Of a DNA stretch of 64,000 nt, positions 48,540 through 56,793 are shown piece after piece (within the stretch, counting starts at the first letter, position 1; each line of letters starts with the position of its first letter). The stretch is from the NCBI GenBank assembly GCA_003212345.1, contig QCPZ01000002.1, positions 1 to 64,000 of the forward strand. The letters are read 5' to 3'. The notes under the pieces are model-generated. The model was not told the DNA's origin, made no database searches, and saw only the letters and a program-made list of their open reading frames with translations. Source of the DNA: SAR116 cluster bacterium AG-447-A06 (GTDB lineage Bacteria > Pseudomonadota > Alphaproteobacteria > Puniceispirillales > Puniceispirillaceae). A program made the position numbers and the translations under genes.

Positions 48540-49073
48540 ATGACCGACAACAAAGACACCACAGAACGATCCAACCTTGAGAGATACATTCGTGTTGATC
48601 ATGCTGGTGAACGCGCTGCCCAGCAAATCTATCGAGGCCAGCTTGTCGTACTTGGTAATCATGAAATGGGTGATGAGATTCGTCATATGATGGAACAAGA
48701 GGTCGAACATCTCGAAACTTTTGACAGGCTTATCAATGAACGCAAGGTTCGACCATCCTTTTTAGACCCAGTATGGGGAGCTGCCGGGTTTGCCCTTGGC
48801 ATGGTGACAGCGGCAATGGGGCCGAAGGCGGCCATGGCATGCACAATCGCCGTCGAAGAGGTGATTGGCGAACATTATCAGAAACAGGCAGAAAATCTCG
48901 GTTCTGATGAAGCAAGCCTGAAAAAGACCATTGAGCGGTTCCGCGATGAGGAACTCGAGCATCGGGATATTGCAGTCGATTACAAGGGGCGCGAGGCGCG
49001 GCATTACAAAATGCTACATGATGTTATCCAAAAGGGTTGCAGGACTGCGATTAAAATCGCCGAAAAAATTTAG
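48540..49073 (+). CDS. Demethoxyubiquinone hydroxylase, Coq7 family
   Basis: Di-iron enzyme that adds the C6 hydroxyl in ubiquinone synthesis. The six ligands are visible as E in RVDHAGERAAQQIYRGQ, the ExxH of QEVEHLETFD, E in AVEEVIGEHYQKQ and the ExxH of RDEELEHRDIAVD. 177 residues, usual length. It continues the tRNA-yqaA-dsbB-coq7 series; DsbB uses ubiquinone, so the neighbourhood is consistent. AAAGG lies upstream of the start. Confidence 0.95.
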   Translation: MTDNKDTTERSNLERYIRVDHAGERAAQQIYRGQLVVLGNHEMGDEIRHMMEQEVEHLETFDRLINERKVRPSFLDPVWGAAGFALGMVTAAMGPKAAMACTIAVEEVIGEHYQKQAENLGSDEASLKKTIERFRDEELEHRDIAVDYKGREARHYKMLHDVIQKGCRTAIKIAEKI

Positions 49074-49077
49074 CCAC

Positions 49078-49089
49078 GTCTGATCAGAC
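49078..49089. repeat. 12-bp palindrome between convergent genes
   Basis: GTCTGATCAGAC is a perfect palindrome in the 29-base gap between coq7 and the HNH gene. As RNA it would form only a 4-bp stem with a GATC loop. It could also be a protein-binding site. No further support. Confidence 0.3.
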
Positions 49090-49102
49090 CTCTCGGTTTA
49101 GC

Positions 49103-49666
49103 CTACTCATCAGCCTGTAATTCGCTATCCCAATATAAGTAATCACGCCAGGACTCATGCAGATAATTGGGCGGAAAAGCACGCCCATTTTCTTGCAGTT
49201 GCCATACGTTTGGGGCCATGGGTTTGGCCAAAGGCTGCATATTACATTGCCCCGGGAGTTTGTTACCTTTACGGAGGTTACAAGGGCTACATGCGGCTAC
49301 AACATTGCTCCAATTCGTGCGACCGCCCCTGGACCGCGGCACGACATGGTCAAAGGTCAGCTCCGAAGCTGAGAAACCATTACCACAATACTGACAGGAA
49401 AACCGGTCACGTAGGAATACGTTAAAGCGGGTAAAGGCCGGATTGCGTTTTTGAGGTACATATTCTTTTAGCGCAATCACCGATGGAAGACTGATTTTAG
49501 TGCTTGGGGATGAAATTGACTCCTGATATTCGGAAATTATGATCACGCGATCCAAACAGACAGCCTTTATTGTATCCTGCCATGACCATAGTGACAGGGG
49601 AAAATAATTTAGCGGCCGAAAATCTGCATTCAAAACCAGGGCTGGTGAAAAGCTACCTGCGTTCAT
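49103..49666 (-). CDS. HNH endonuclease family protein
   Basis: A 187-residue protein with a C-terminal HNH domain: zinc pair FSCQYCGNGF, the metal-binding ELTFDHVVPRSRGGRTNWSN, and the second pair AACSPCNLRKGNK. The N-terminal segment (ALVLNADFRPLNYFPLSLWS) is typical of a conserved single-copy HNH family in Alphaproteobacteria. ATG 49666 is chosen over 49717 because homologues start near NADFRPLNY. Not linked to any methylase or toxin gene here; its target is unknown. Confidence 0.9.
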   Translation of the reverse strand: MNAGSFSPALVLNADFRPLNYFPLSLWSWQDTIKAVCLDRVIIISEYQESISSPSTKISLPSVIALKEYVPQKRNPAFTRFNVFLRDRFSCQYCGNGFSASELTFDHVVPRSRGGRTNWSNVVAACSPCNLRKGNKLPGQCNMQPLAKPMAPNVWQLQENGRAFPPNYLHESWRDYLYWDSELQADE

Positions 49667-49870
49667 GGATGTCCTTTCATGTGGCCATTTACCAACTATG
49701 AGAGCAAAACATGACATCCGAACAAAAACAACCCTTGGTTTTCAGCATAAGTAAAGAAAATTAACGATACCCGATAAATATAGCATGTGAATCTGGCTAA
49801 TGATTTTATGACCATTTCAGGGCACAATTAAGCAATCCTTCTTAACTGCCATAATTTGGTCAAAGAAGAT

Positions 49871-50530
49871 CTAGGTTGGAAGATATTTTGCCAAAAACTC
49901 AATTGCTGCCGACAACCCATCAGGGTCAATCCCGTGCCCAAGGCCGATACAGTCCACGGTTTCGACCTCAATTGATCGGGCTTGTAAAATGTCGCGAGAT
50001 GCTGCTTGAAAATGGAACGGCACCACTTCATCCTTTGTTCCATGGACCAGTAGCACAGGTGAATATTGAGCACTTGTGCTATTTTCAGCGAGATCTTCAT
50101 GAAGCAATAGGCTGCCAGAAAAACTGATAATTGCTGCTGGCGCTGGAGTCTGGCGCAATCCACAATGAAGGCTCATCATCCCACCTTGTGAAAAACCAGC
50201 CAGCGCTAGTGCAGATGCTGATAAGTTCAATATATTTAACGCATCTGCGAGCGCATTATCAATAAAGGGTGCCGCAATGATTGGGCCGTTTACCCGGTCA
50301 TCAATATCAAACCACTCCCGGCCTTCAGGATTCATTTTACATGGAGATGGTCCGTTTGGCACGAAAAACGCTGCACCCGGAAAACGCAGCGAAATGGGAT
50401 GGGCAAGATTGGCAAGGTCATCACCGTCGGCACCCCAGCCATGCAGAAGTATAATTAGACTGCTGGCAATCCCACCGCGTGCCGGCTTGATGAACGGACC
50501 AGAAAGATCACCAAAACGTCGCATTTCCAT
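49871..50530 (-). CDS. Phospholipase/carboxylesterase family hydrolase
   Basis: An alpha/beta hydrolase of the acyl-protein-thioesterase-like family, 219 residues. LIILLHGWGADGDDLANLA forms the oxyanion region; the nucleophile Ser is in ALAGFSQGGMMSLHCGL; the acid and His are in LVHGTKDEVVPFHFQAA and GLGHGIDPDGL. ATG 50530 is chosen, with AGGAGA 6 bases upstream; an ATG at 50548 is in frame. Substrate unknown, probably a small ester. Divergent from gluQ. Confidence 0.92.
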   Translation of the reverse strand: MEMRRFGDLSGPFIKPARGGIASSLIILLHGWGADGDDLANLAHPISLRFPGAAFFVPNGPSPCKMNPEGREWFDIDDRVNGPIIAAPFIDNALADALNILNLSASALALAGFSQGGMMSLHCGLRQTPAPAAIISFSGSLLLHEDLAENSTSAQYSPVLLVHGTKDEVVPFHFQAASRDILQARSIEVETVDCIGLGHGIDPDGLSAAIEFLAKYLPT

Positions 50531-50680
50531 AATTATTCTCCTATCCATTTGGCTGATGTTTCCATTGCGGCCATCTAACTACAAGAGGGATCCTAGCATC
50601 ATATCTTACTTCCGTCCCTGATTGACGATATAATCATTTCACGATAGGTCTGAAACAAGAAAAACAGCTGGATAGCCGCC

Positions 50681-51622
50681 ATGAGCCACCCTTTTGTCAC
50701 CCGCTTTGCTCCAAGCCCAACAGGTGCCTTGCACCTTGGCCACGCATATGCGGCGAAAGTGGCACATGACTTTGCTGCCAGATCAGGCGGCAAAATGATT
50801 TTACGTATTGATGATATTGACCATACACGCTGTCGGGATGAATTTATCCTGCCAATTCTCAGGAATCTTGCTTGGTTGGGCTTAAATTGGTACGGCGTGA
50901 AACCTGATGATGTCACTAACTCTCACATCACGAATCCGAGTATATCTAGACAATCACATCGCAAGGCGCAATATCAATCTGCCCTAAAAATCTTAGATAA
51001 TTTAGGTCTCATATATCCTTGTTACCTGAGCCGGCGTGAGTTGAACGAGGTATTAAGCGCACCACATGCGTTGCCATCAACACAGGTGAAAACAGATCAG
51101 CGTTCCCATAGAATGACGATCAATACGGATCAGCTTTTAAGCTCTAGCGAGCAGGAGCTGCGTCGAGCTGCTGGGAGAGCGCCCGCTTGGCGGTTACGTA
51201 TGAATGCGGCGCTGAAAAAGGCTCAACAAATGAGTCCCAACCCGCTATCTTGGTTTGATTATGCCACAGGCCATCAATTAGCTAAGCCTGAGGAGTTTGG
51301 CGATGTTGTCATCGCTAGAGCCGACATTGCCGTCTCTTACCATTTGTCAGTCGTTGTTGATGATGCATTGGATGGGATTAATCTTGTGACGCGCGGCAAG
51401 GATCTTGCCCAATTCACCCATCTGCATCGTTTATTGCAGGCGTTGTTGGGCTTACCTGTGCCAGAATATTGCCATCATGCTCTTGTTCGCGATGCGACTG
51501 GCAAACGGCTTGCTAAGCGAGATTCCACTCATGAACTAGACGGCATGAGAGAACTTAATAATGATCCGGCAAACATTTTTGCAAGAATGCCGCCCCTTCC
51601 TGAATTAAGGCCAACATTATGA
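50681..51622 (+). CDS. gluQ: Glutamyl-Q tRNA(Asp) synthetase
   Basis: Attaches Glu to queuosine in tRNA-Asp. It is a truncated GluRS: the HIGH region is RFAPSPTGALHLGHAYAAK and the KMSKS-like motif is GKRLAKRDSTHELDGM; the protein ends soon after, without an anticodon-binding domain (313 residues). The zinc site of the E. coli protein is not intact: only one Cys is seen in LIYPCYLSRREL. Such zinc-less members occur, so activity is still likely. Confidence 0.93.
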   Translation: MSHPFVTRFAPSPTGALHLGHAYAAKVAHDFAARSGGKMILRIDDIDHTRCRDEFILPILRNLAWLGLNWYGVKPDDVTNSHITNPSISRQSHRKAQYQSALKILDNLGLIYPCYLSRRELNEVLSAPHALPSTQVKTDQRSHRMTINTDQLLSSSEQELRRAAGRAPAWRLRMNAALKKAQQMSPNPLSWFDYATGHQLAKPEEFGDVVIARADIAVSYHLSVVVDDALDGINLVTRGKDLAQFTHLHRLLQALLGLPVPEYCHHALVRDATGKRLAKRDSTHELDGMRELNNDPANIFARMPPLPELRPTL

Positions 51623-51672
51623 ACTTTTACTGGATCATTACGGTGCCTTTGTTATAGCCCCACACAACTTTT

Positions 51673-51730
51673 AAAAGATTATATTAAACTCCGAACAAAT
51701 AGTTTGAGTAGATCCAGGGTAATCTTTTTT
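51673..51730 (+). terminator. AT-rich hairpin with T tract after gluQ
   Basis: AAAAGATTA (51673-51681) pairs with TAATCTTTT (51720-51728), enclosing an inner AAACT/AGTTT stem (51686-51690 and 51701-51705); the T run continues to 51730. It could end the gluQ transcript. The stems are AT-rich and the overall loop is long, so this is tentative. Confidence 0.3.
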
Positions 51731-51753
51731 TGATGATAAAATGGTCAGTGGGG

Positions 51754-51784
51754 TTGACTTAAAATGCAATTACTTCCATATATT
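51754..51784 (+). promoter_or_regulatory. Candidate promoter of the small RNA
   Basis: TTGACT (51754-51759) and TATATT (51779-51784) match the -35 and -10 consensus at five of six positions each. The spacer is 19 bases, longer than the usual 17, so strength would be modest or depend on an activator. A start near 51790 would place the transcript directly at the first hairpin. Confidence 0.5.
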
Positions 51785-51790
51785 AACGTG

Positions 51791-51862
51791 CACGAAACTA
51801 TTGTTTGCGTGTTTCCTCCCTGAACTCGGTCGTGAGTATGCTCACGGCCTCTTTTTCCTTTT
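51791..51862 (+). ncRNA. Candidate small regulatory RNA, about 70 nt
   Basis: A non-coding block with clear RNA layout. The 5' hairpin is CACG-AAAC-TATT-GTTT-(G)-CGTG (51791-51811, one bulged G). Then comes a short single-stranded stretch with CCTCCC (51815-51820), complementary to Shine-Dalgarno sequences. A strong Rho-independent terminator follows (51828-51862). A promoter-like pair lies just upstream. No credible reading frame covers it. CCUCC-type motifs are known in several alphaproteobacterial sRNA families, but I do not recognise this one. Predicted trans-acting repressor of translation, by inference. Confidence 0.6.
51828..51862 (+). terminator. Rho-independent terminator of the small RNA
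   Basis: A 9-bp stem GGTCGTGAG (51828-51836) / CTCACGGCC (51841-51849), with one T-G pair and a TATG loop, is followed directly by TCTTTTTCCTTTT. This is the clearest terminator in the window. No protein gene ends just upstream on this strand (gluQ ends at 51622), which supports a separate short transcript. Confidence 0.8.
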
Positions 51863-51947
51863 GTTAACATAAAAAGGTTATCTGAAGATTTATTATTTCC
51901 ATTACGTGGATAATAAAACGGTGAAATTAGCACTGCTTCATTGCGGC

Positions 51948-52027
51948 ATCAGTTTTCGAGATAATATAAAGCGTGGCGGTACGAGAAGCTTCTCACAGCT
52001 ATCAAAACTGATAAATCACGCCACGCT
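51948..52027. other. Interleaved inverted repeats (pseudoknot-type element)
   Basis: Two perfect 9-bp inverted repeats interleave: A, ATCAGTTTT 51948-51956 with AAAACTGAT 52004-52012; and B, AGCGTGGCG 51970-51978 with CGCCACGCT 52019-52027. The order A-B-A'-B' is that of an H-type pseudoknot. Between them GAGAAGCTTCTC (51983-51994) is a 12-bp palindrome, and ATCA-AAAC-TGAT (52001-52012) is a local hairpin that competes with A. The strand is unknown: it lies after the small RNA on the plus strand and in the 3' flank of the MFS gene on the minus strand. Confidence 0.5.
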
Positions 52028-52078
52028 AGTGTATTTCTCAAGCCTATGTGCCCAAACACGTGTGAACCACGTTAAATA

Positions 52079-53257
52079 TTATGCTTGAGTGGGGCGCGAT
52101 ATCGCCAGCCACAAAATTGACGCCGCAATAATCATCACCGGTCCCAATGCAGATAAGACCATCACTTCCCAACCAAACTGGCTGTGCAACACTCCTGCCG
52201 TCAGCGATGCAACCGCAACCGTTGCAGTGGTCACCAGATCAGCAGTGCCCTGAACGCGGCCGCGCTCTTCCGGCTGGGCGACGCTGACAACAAGAAAGCT
52301 TCCCCCAATAAACAAAAAATTCCAGCCAAGCCCCATCATCGCCAATGAAGTAAAATACCACCAAAACGTGTCACCAGCTAATGCGCAGCCGATCGCCAAA
52401 AAATAAGTTAAGATGCCAGAAATTAAAATAACCTGTGCGCCAAAGCGTGCAATCAAATTTCCAGTAAAAAAAGCCGGGGCAAACATCGCAACAACATGCC
52501 ACTGAATGACTGTAGCATTTGCCGACGTACCCAGCTTGGCTATATTCACAATTTGTAATGGGGTCGCTGTCATCATATAGCTCATTAGCGCATACCCAAT
52601 TGCAGCACTAATTGTCCCAACAACAAAGATTGGCATTTTAAAAAACACGTTGATAGGCCGCCCTCCAGCTTTGGTGCGATTGGGTTTTGGAATATCTATC
52701 CCACTAAGAGTTATGAGTGAAAAGACCTGAATCAATGCTATGCTGAAGAAACATCCTGCATATAAATGACCGGGCACGAGCCCAACCGCATTGCGTGCAA
52801 TTTCAGGACCCAGAAAGGCCGCCAGCAAACCTCCAGCAAGCACATAAGATATCGCTCGCGGTTTTTGTGAGTTTTCAGCACTGTCTGCCGCTGCATAGCG
52901 GTAAAAGCCAGCGCAGCCTTGCGCAATGCCAAGACACATCGATGCCACACAAAATAGCGTAAAATTCATAAGTAAAATGGCAATGCCTTGGGTAAATGTT
53001 GCCCCCGCCGCAATCAAAACCCCGGCAATAAATATTGGCCTTCGGCCAAACTTAACCATCAGAAGTGACGCTGGCAATGTTGTTAGCATTGAGGCCACAA
53101 ACTGCAATGACAGGCCTAGCGTTGCAAGCCATGGCACTGGCGACAACAAACTACCCACAAGCGCTGTGTTGATTATGTTCACATTCATTGTTGTCATCGA
53201 CAATGCCTGTGCCAAAGACAGCCTCAACACATTGCCGGTATTACTTTTCATTTTCAT
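52079..53257 (-). CDS. Major facilitator superfamily transporter
   Basis: A 392-residue, 12-helix MFS protein. The loop after helix 2 is LLMVKFGRRPIFIAG (motif A-like), and helix 4-5 carries MCLGIAQGCAGFYRYAAADSAE, with PEERGRVQGTADLVTTAT in the later repeat. It differs clearly from the TetA-like MFS at 19.4 kb. Substrate unknown. Its 3' flank holds the structured elements at 51.8-52.0 kb. Confidence 0.88.
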   Translation of the reverse strand: MKMKSNTGNVLRLSLAQALSMTTMNVNIINTALVGSLLSPVPWLATLGLSLQFVASMLTTLPASLLMVKFGRRPIFIAGVLIAAGATFTQGIAILLMNFTLFCVASMCLGIAQGCAGFYRYAAADSAENSQKPRAISYVLAGGLLAAFLGPEIARNAVGLVPGHLYAGCFFSIALIQVFSLITLSGIDIPKPNRTKAGGRPINVFFKMPIFVVGTISAAIGYALMSYMMTATPLQIVNIAKLGTSANATVIQWHVVAMFAPAFFTGNLIARFGAQVILISGILTYFLAIGCALAGDTFWWYFTSLAMMGLGWNFLFIGGSFLVVSVAQPEERGRVQGTADLVTTATVAVASLTAGVLHSQFGWEVMVLSALGPVMIIAASILWLAISRPTQA

Positions 53258-53376
53258 AACAACACCATTAATATTCGTAACCTTTTAAGCGCCTTAAAAA
53301 AGATTGTGAATGCCGCTTATCACGATATTTACCTAACAATAGTATTTTCACAGCTCATTGATCGAGCGGGGACTTT

Positions 53377-54411
53377 ATGCCGGATAAGAGCAGCAATCCA
53401 GCGTTAAGCGTGATTGTCCACGACCTGGTGTCACCGTTGCGGAATTCGGTTGACCTCGGTCTAGATTGCGGGAACTGTTTGGGCATGATAAAACTCAACA
53501 CTTACGGTCCTCCCGCATCTGGTCCCAAATCGACCACCGGCATTCTCCAACTTTGCGCGGCTATGCTTTTGATTCCGGTTCTTGATGTCTTTGCCAAACT
53601 TCTCGGACAAACACTTGATCCGGTTGAAGTGACATTTATGCGATTTTTTGTGCAGACCATGCTGATGGCCCCTTTGGTTATGTGGACTCGTCAATGGCAA
53701 GTGCCCAAGGGCACTCTGGGCATGCAATTTGCTCGCGGCGTGTTACTGGCCATCGCAACAGTTTGTTTTTTTGCTGCCCTTCAGCATTTGCCAATGGCCG
53801 AAGCAATCTCAATTTACTTTATCCAACCACTAATCCTAACAGCTTTGTCCGCAGTGTTCCTTGGCGAACAAATTCGCCGACGTCGCATTATTGCCATTAT
53901 TATTGGCTTGCTTGGTGTTGCTATCATTTTACAGCCTAGCCTAGTGATCTTTGGGCTTCCTGCCCTTTTTCCATTAGGCTCCGCATTTGCAATGGCCGGA
54001 TATGTAACGATTACCCGACAACTAGCAGGAAAGGCGCACCCGTATCAAATGCAGTTCATCGTTGGATTTACGGCGACGCTATTTCTGGGAGCTATCATGC
54101 TTGTTGGACAGATTTTTGAAGTTGCCGGCACCAGTTTCGTCATGCCAAACGTCCAACAAGTTGAATGGATTATCTACATGGGGCTCGTGGCCACCATCGG
54201 ACACCTCTTGATTGTTTGGGCTGCAACCAACGCGCCAGCAAGCGTTTTAGCACCTTTCCAATATACCGAAATCGTTTCATCGGTTATTCTGGGCTATTTG
54301 GTATTTAATGATTTACCCGCGAATAGCACAGTTCTTGGTGTTAGCATCATTGTCGTTTGCGGGGTTTATCTATTTCACCGTGAACGTATCGCCGACCAAC
54401 GTTACCACTAG
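53377..54411 (+). CDS. EamA/DMT family transporter
   Basis: A 344-residue protein with ten predicted helices in two EamA repeats; the first repeat has the helix run LQHLPMAEAISIYFIQPLILTA and FLGEQIRRRRIIAIIIGLLGVAII, and the second ends with EIVSSVILGYLVFNDLP. Export of amino acids or other metabolites is usual for the family. GGGGA lies 5-6 bases before ATG 53377, which gives an unusual 36-residue polar N-terminus with two Cys; ATG 53485 would give the standard length. Confidence 0.9.
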   Translation: MPDKSSNPALSVIVHDLVSPLRNSVDLGLDCGNCLGMIKLNTYGPPASGPKSTTGILQLCAAMLLIPVLDVFAKLLGQTLDPVEVTFMRFFVQTMLMAPLVMWTRQWQVPKGTLGMQFARGVLLAIATVCFFAALQHLPMAEAISIYFIQPLILTALSAVFLGEQIRRRRIIAIIIGLLGVAIILQPSLVIFGLPALFPLGSAFAMAGYVTITRQLAGKAHPYQMQFIVGFTATLFLGAIMLVGQIFEVAGTSFVMPNVQQVEWIIYMGLVATIGHLLIVWAATNAPASVLAPFQYTEIVSSVILGYLVFNDLPANSTVLGVSIIVVCGVYLFHRERIADQRYH

Positions 54412-54419
54412 TCTTCAGT

Positions 54420-54447
54420 AAAAAAAGTTTATCTAACTGTAAGTTAG
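54420..54447 (-). terminator. Terminator of the psd-pssA operon, overlapping the stop codon
   Basis: On the minus strand CTAACT-TAC-AGTTAG (54447-54433) forms a 6-bp hairpin that includes the pssA TAA stop. After ATAAAC come seven T (54426-54420). The stem is short and not GC-rich, so termination would be partial. The convergent EamA gene ends at 54411. Confidence 0.45.
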
Positions 54448-55211
54448 CCGATGTCTTTCTCGTGATGCCGGCGTTGTCGGATAAACTGCAATGTTGAAAG
54501 GGGTAAGCTGAGAGCATAGGTCAAAACGACCGCCATGTAAGTGAGCCATGGCTCGGTGACGACCGCTGCTCCCAACAGGCCAATAGTTGCCAGAACCGGT
54601 AACACTGACGACACCGGTAATTTCATTCGTTTGCCAGCAAATGTAGGTAGAGAACTGACTGCCCCTGCACCAACCAGTACTAACCACGCCGATACCCATC
54701 TTGCCTCCTGCACAATCTCGAGATTAAATTGCAAATCAATCACGATAGGCAAGAGCACAAGAAATCCGGATGCTGGCGCAGGGATGCCAGTAAAATAATT
54801 CTTCGCATATTCTGGTGGATCAGTAAGCTCAGAGTCAAAGCGGGCAAGTCTTAGGGCAATTGAAACCGCATAAAACAACGTTGCCCACCAGGTAATTGTC
54901 CCAGCACCCTGCAACGCCCAGATATAAAGGCATAGCGCGGGCACCACCCCAAAAACCACCATATCAGACAGACTGTCCAAGGCCGCTCCAAAAGCACTAG
55001 AGGTTTGAAGCCTTCGCGCTGTGCGACCATCAAGGGCATCAAATACCGCCGCAACACTAATGAGCACAATCACCCCAGCCCATCGTTCATCCATCGCAAA
55101 ACGCAAAGCTGTTAGACCAGAGACGAACCCCGAAATAGTTAAAATGTTTGGTAACAACCAATATATCGATACCGACCGAAAGTTGCGTTTCTTACGTGGG
55201 CGCTCAATCAT
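54444..55211 (-). CDS. pssA: CDP-diacylglycerol-serine O-phosphatidyltransferase
   Basis: Makes phosphatidylserine from CDP-diacylglycerol and serine. The CDP-alcohol phosphotransferase motif is DALDGRTARRLQTSSAFGAA followed by LDSLSDMV (the spaced Asp set). The protein has several membrane helices and 255 residues from ATG 55211, which overlaps the psd stop by one base (TAATG). psd and pssA thus form a coupled phosphatidylethanolamine operon. Confidence 0.96.
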   Translation of the reverse strand: MIERPRKKRNFRSVSIYWLLPNILTISGFVSGLTALRFAMDERWAGVIVLISVAAVFDALDGRTARRLQTSSAFGAALDSLSDMVVFGVVPALCLYIWALQGAGTITWWATLFYAVSIALRLARFDSELTDPPEYAKNYFTGIPAPASGFLVLLPIVIDLQFNLEIVQEARWVSAWLVLVGAGAVSSLPTFAGKRMKLPVSSVLPVLATIGLLGAAVVTEPWLTYMAVVLTYALSLPLSTLQFIRQRRHHEKDIG

Positions 55212-55918
55212 TAACGGCAAATTCCATCTGTAATTTCTTCCATTTTGCCCGACAAATCAGCAAGGATGCTCTCACCAGCAATAGCAGTCTGACCAACCAA
55301 AACATTTACAGGTGTCGTCGCGGGTAACCAAACATCAACACGGCTACCAAACCGGATGATGCCATATTGTTGACCAACATTTAGATGATCACCAACTGCT
55401 GATTCTAACAAAATTCGACGAGCAACAAGCCCAGCAATTTGGACAACACCAACTTTCTGGCCAGATGCCATTTCAACAACCATATTCTGCCGTTCATTTT
55501 GTTCAGAAGCTTTATCAAGGCTCGCATTAAAAAACGTCCCCTTATGATACGCAGTGGCAACTACTTTCCCCGCAACTGGGGATCGGTTTACGTGGACGTC
55601 AAAAACATTCATGAAAATTGAAATTCGTCTCCATTCACCAGTAGGCAAATCAAGATCCTCAGGCACCGGTGCAACACCCGTTGAGAGAATGCGGCCATCA
55701 GCCGGCGAAACTACCAAATAATCAGAGATTGGCGTTGTGCGTTTTGGGTTACGAAAAAAATAAACGCACCAAAGGGACAAAATGATGCCAGGGAGAACAA
55801 ATACTATCCAGAAATAGCTTATCGCGGCGGACACCAAAATAAACAAGAAAATAAAAGGCCAACCAGCCGGATGAATAGGGACAAATACTTCATCCTTGAA
55901 GCTTTTTAATATATTCAT
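55211..55918 (-). CDS. psd: Phosphatidylserine decarboxylase
   Basis: Converts phosphatidylserine to phosphatidylethanolamine. The 235-residue proenzyme is the short type: two N-terminal membrane segments, SPADGRILST, FMNVFDVHVNRSPVAGKV, and the self-cleavage site GIIRFGSRVDVWLP, where Ser192 becomes the pyruvoyl group. It is the first gene of the psd-pssA operon, with a 500-base non-coding gap upstream. Confidence 0.96.
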   Translation of the reverse strand: MNILKSFKDEVFVPIHPAGWPFIFLFILVSAAISYFWIVFVLPGIILSLWCVYFFRNPKRTTPISDYLVVSPADGRILSTGVAPVPEDLDLPTGEWRRISIFMNVFDVHVNRSPVAGKVVATAYHKGTFFNASLDKASEQNERQNMVVEMASGQKVGVVQIAGLVARRILLESAVGDHLNVGQQYGIIRFGSRVDVWLPATTPVNVLVGQTAIAGESILADLSGKMEEITDGICR

Positions 55919-56418
55919 TAATTCAACCCTGTATTTTGTGTCTAAAGCATCTGATCATAATTACTTTTTGTATTGTAAGCTATATTGATCTGAGGCGCGA
56001 GGTCGCTACACTATCCATTTACAGTGTAATAATCATCAAATAATTCACTGACACCTTTGTCAAAAATTACTAATCACAGATTTAAAGGATCTACTACCAA
56101 AATCGACAGCAAAAAATATTTGCCTCCTCTAACAGTGATATCAACCTTGTTCAGGCTTGTTACCACTGATAAAAAATGTAAAAAATCAAGCGATTAAAAC
56201 AGTCAAAACCCAAAAACTTTATTGGCAGTTTTTAAAACTTGTCGATGGGATCATTCGGTAAACTCTCGTAAATTCCAAACCATGTTTTTGGACCAGATGA
56301 CTATTGACTGACCACCCATCCGTCCGCAGACTTGAAATATTGCAACTTTTGATACAATAAACCTTGAATTTAAAGATCAGTCATTTGGCACTGTTAAACG
56401 ATAGAGAATGGAAATCCA
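55919..56418. promoter_or_regulatory. Long AT-rich gap between psd and the CMD gene
   Basis: No coding frame with a ribosome-binding site was found in these 500 bases. They must hold the divergent promoters of psd and the CMD-family gene. TACAAT (56353-56358) is a possible -10 for the latter, with TTGAAA 15 bases upstream. TACACT/AGTGTA at about 56007-56027 and AGTTTT-T-AAAACT at 56227-56239 are small dyads. None is strong enough to name. Confidence 0.3.
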
Positions 56419-56793
56419 ATGGATAAAGAATTGTTTGAAACTGGCCTTGAAAAGCGCAAAGCAACTCTGGGTGCAGACTATGTTCAAAAATCACTTGATG
56501 GCGCAGATGATTTTTCCCGTCCATTTCAAGAAGCCATGACAGCATGGTGCTGGGGCTTTGGCTGGGGAGACGAGGCGATTGACGCAAAAACCAGGTCGAT
56601 GATGAATTTGAGTATGATTGGTGCGCTTGGCAAAATGACAGAATGGGAACTACATTGTCGGGGTGCTATCAAAAATGGTGTCACTCGCGAGGAACTCCGC
56701 GCAATCATCCACGTGATTGGCATTTACTGCGGAGTACCGCAGGCCCTTGAGTGCATGCGCGCCGCGAGAAACATAATTGATGAAGAGAAATAG
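56419..56793 (+). CDS. Carboxymuconolactone decarboxylase family protein
   Basis: A 124-residue all-alpha protein of the CMD family, closest in look to 4-carboxymuconolactone decarboxylase (PcaC-like): RSMMNLSMIGALGKMTEWELH, HCRGAIKNGVTREELRAIIH and GVPQALECMRAA. It lacks the CxxC of AhpD-type peroxidase partners. The gene stands alone, with no protocatechuate genes nearby, so a true catabolic role is not supported; many members act on unknown substrates. Confidence 0.88.
   Translation: MDKELFETGLEKRKATLGADYVQKSLDGADDFSRPFQEAMTAWCWGFGWGDEAIDAKTRSMMNLSMIGALGKMTEWELHCRGAIKNGVTREELRAIIHVIGIYCGVPQALECMRAARNIIDEEK

Noticed and set aside
51906-52088. 60-codon frame (GTG start) across the interleaved repeats
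   Set aside because: No ribosome-binding site, no motif, and it overlaps the end of the MFS gene; the inverted repeats explain the sequence better.
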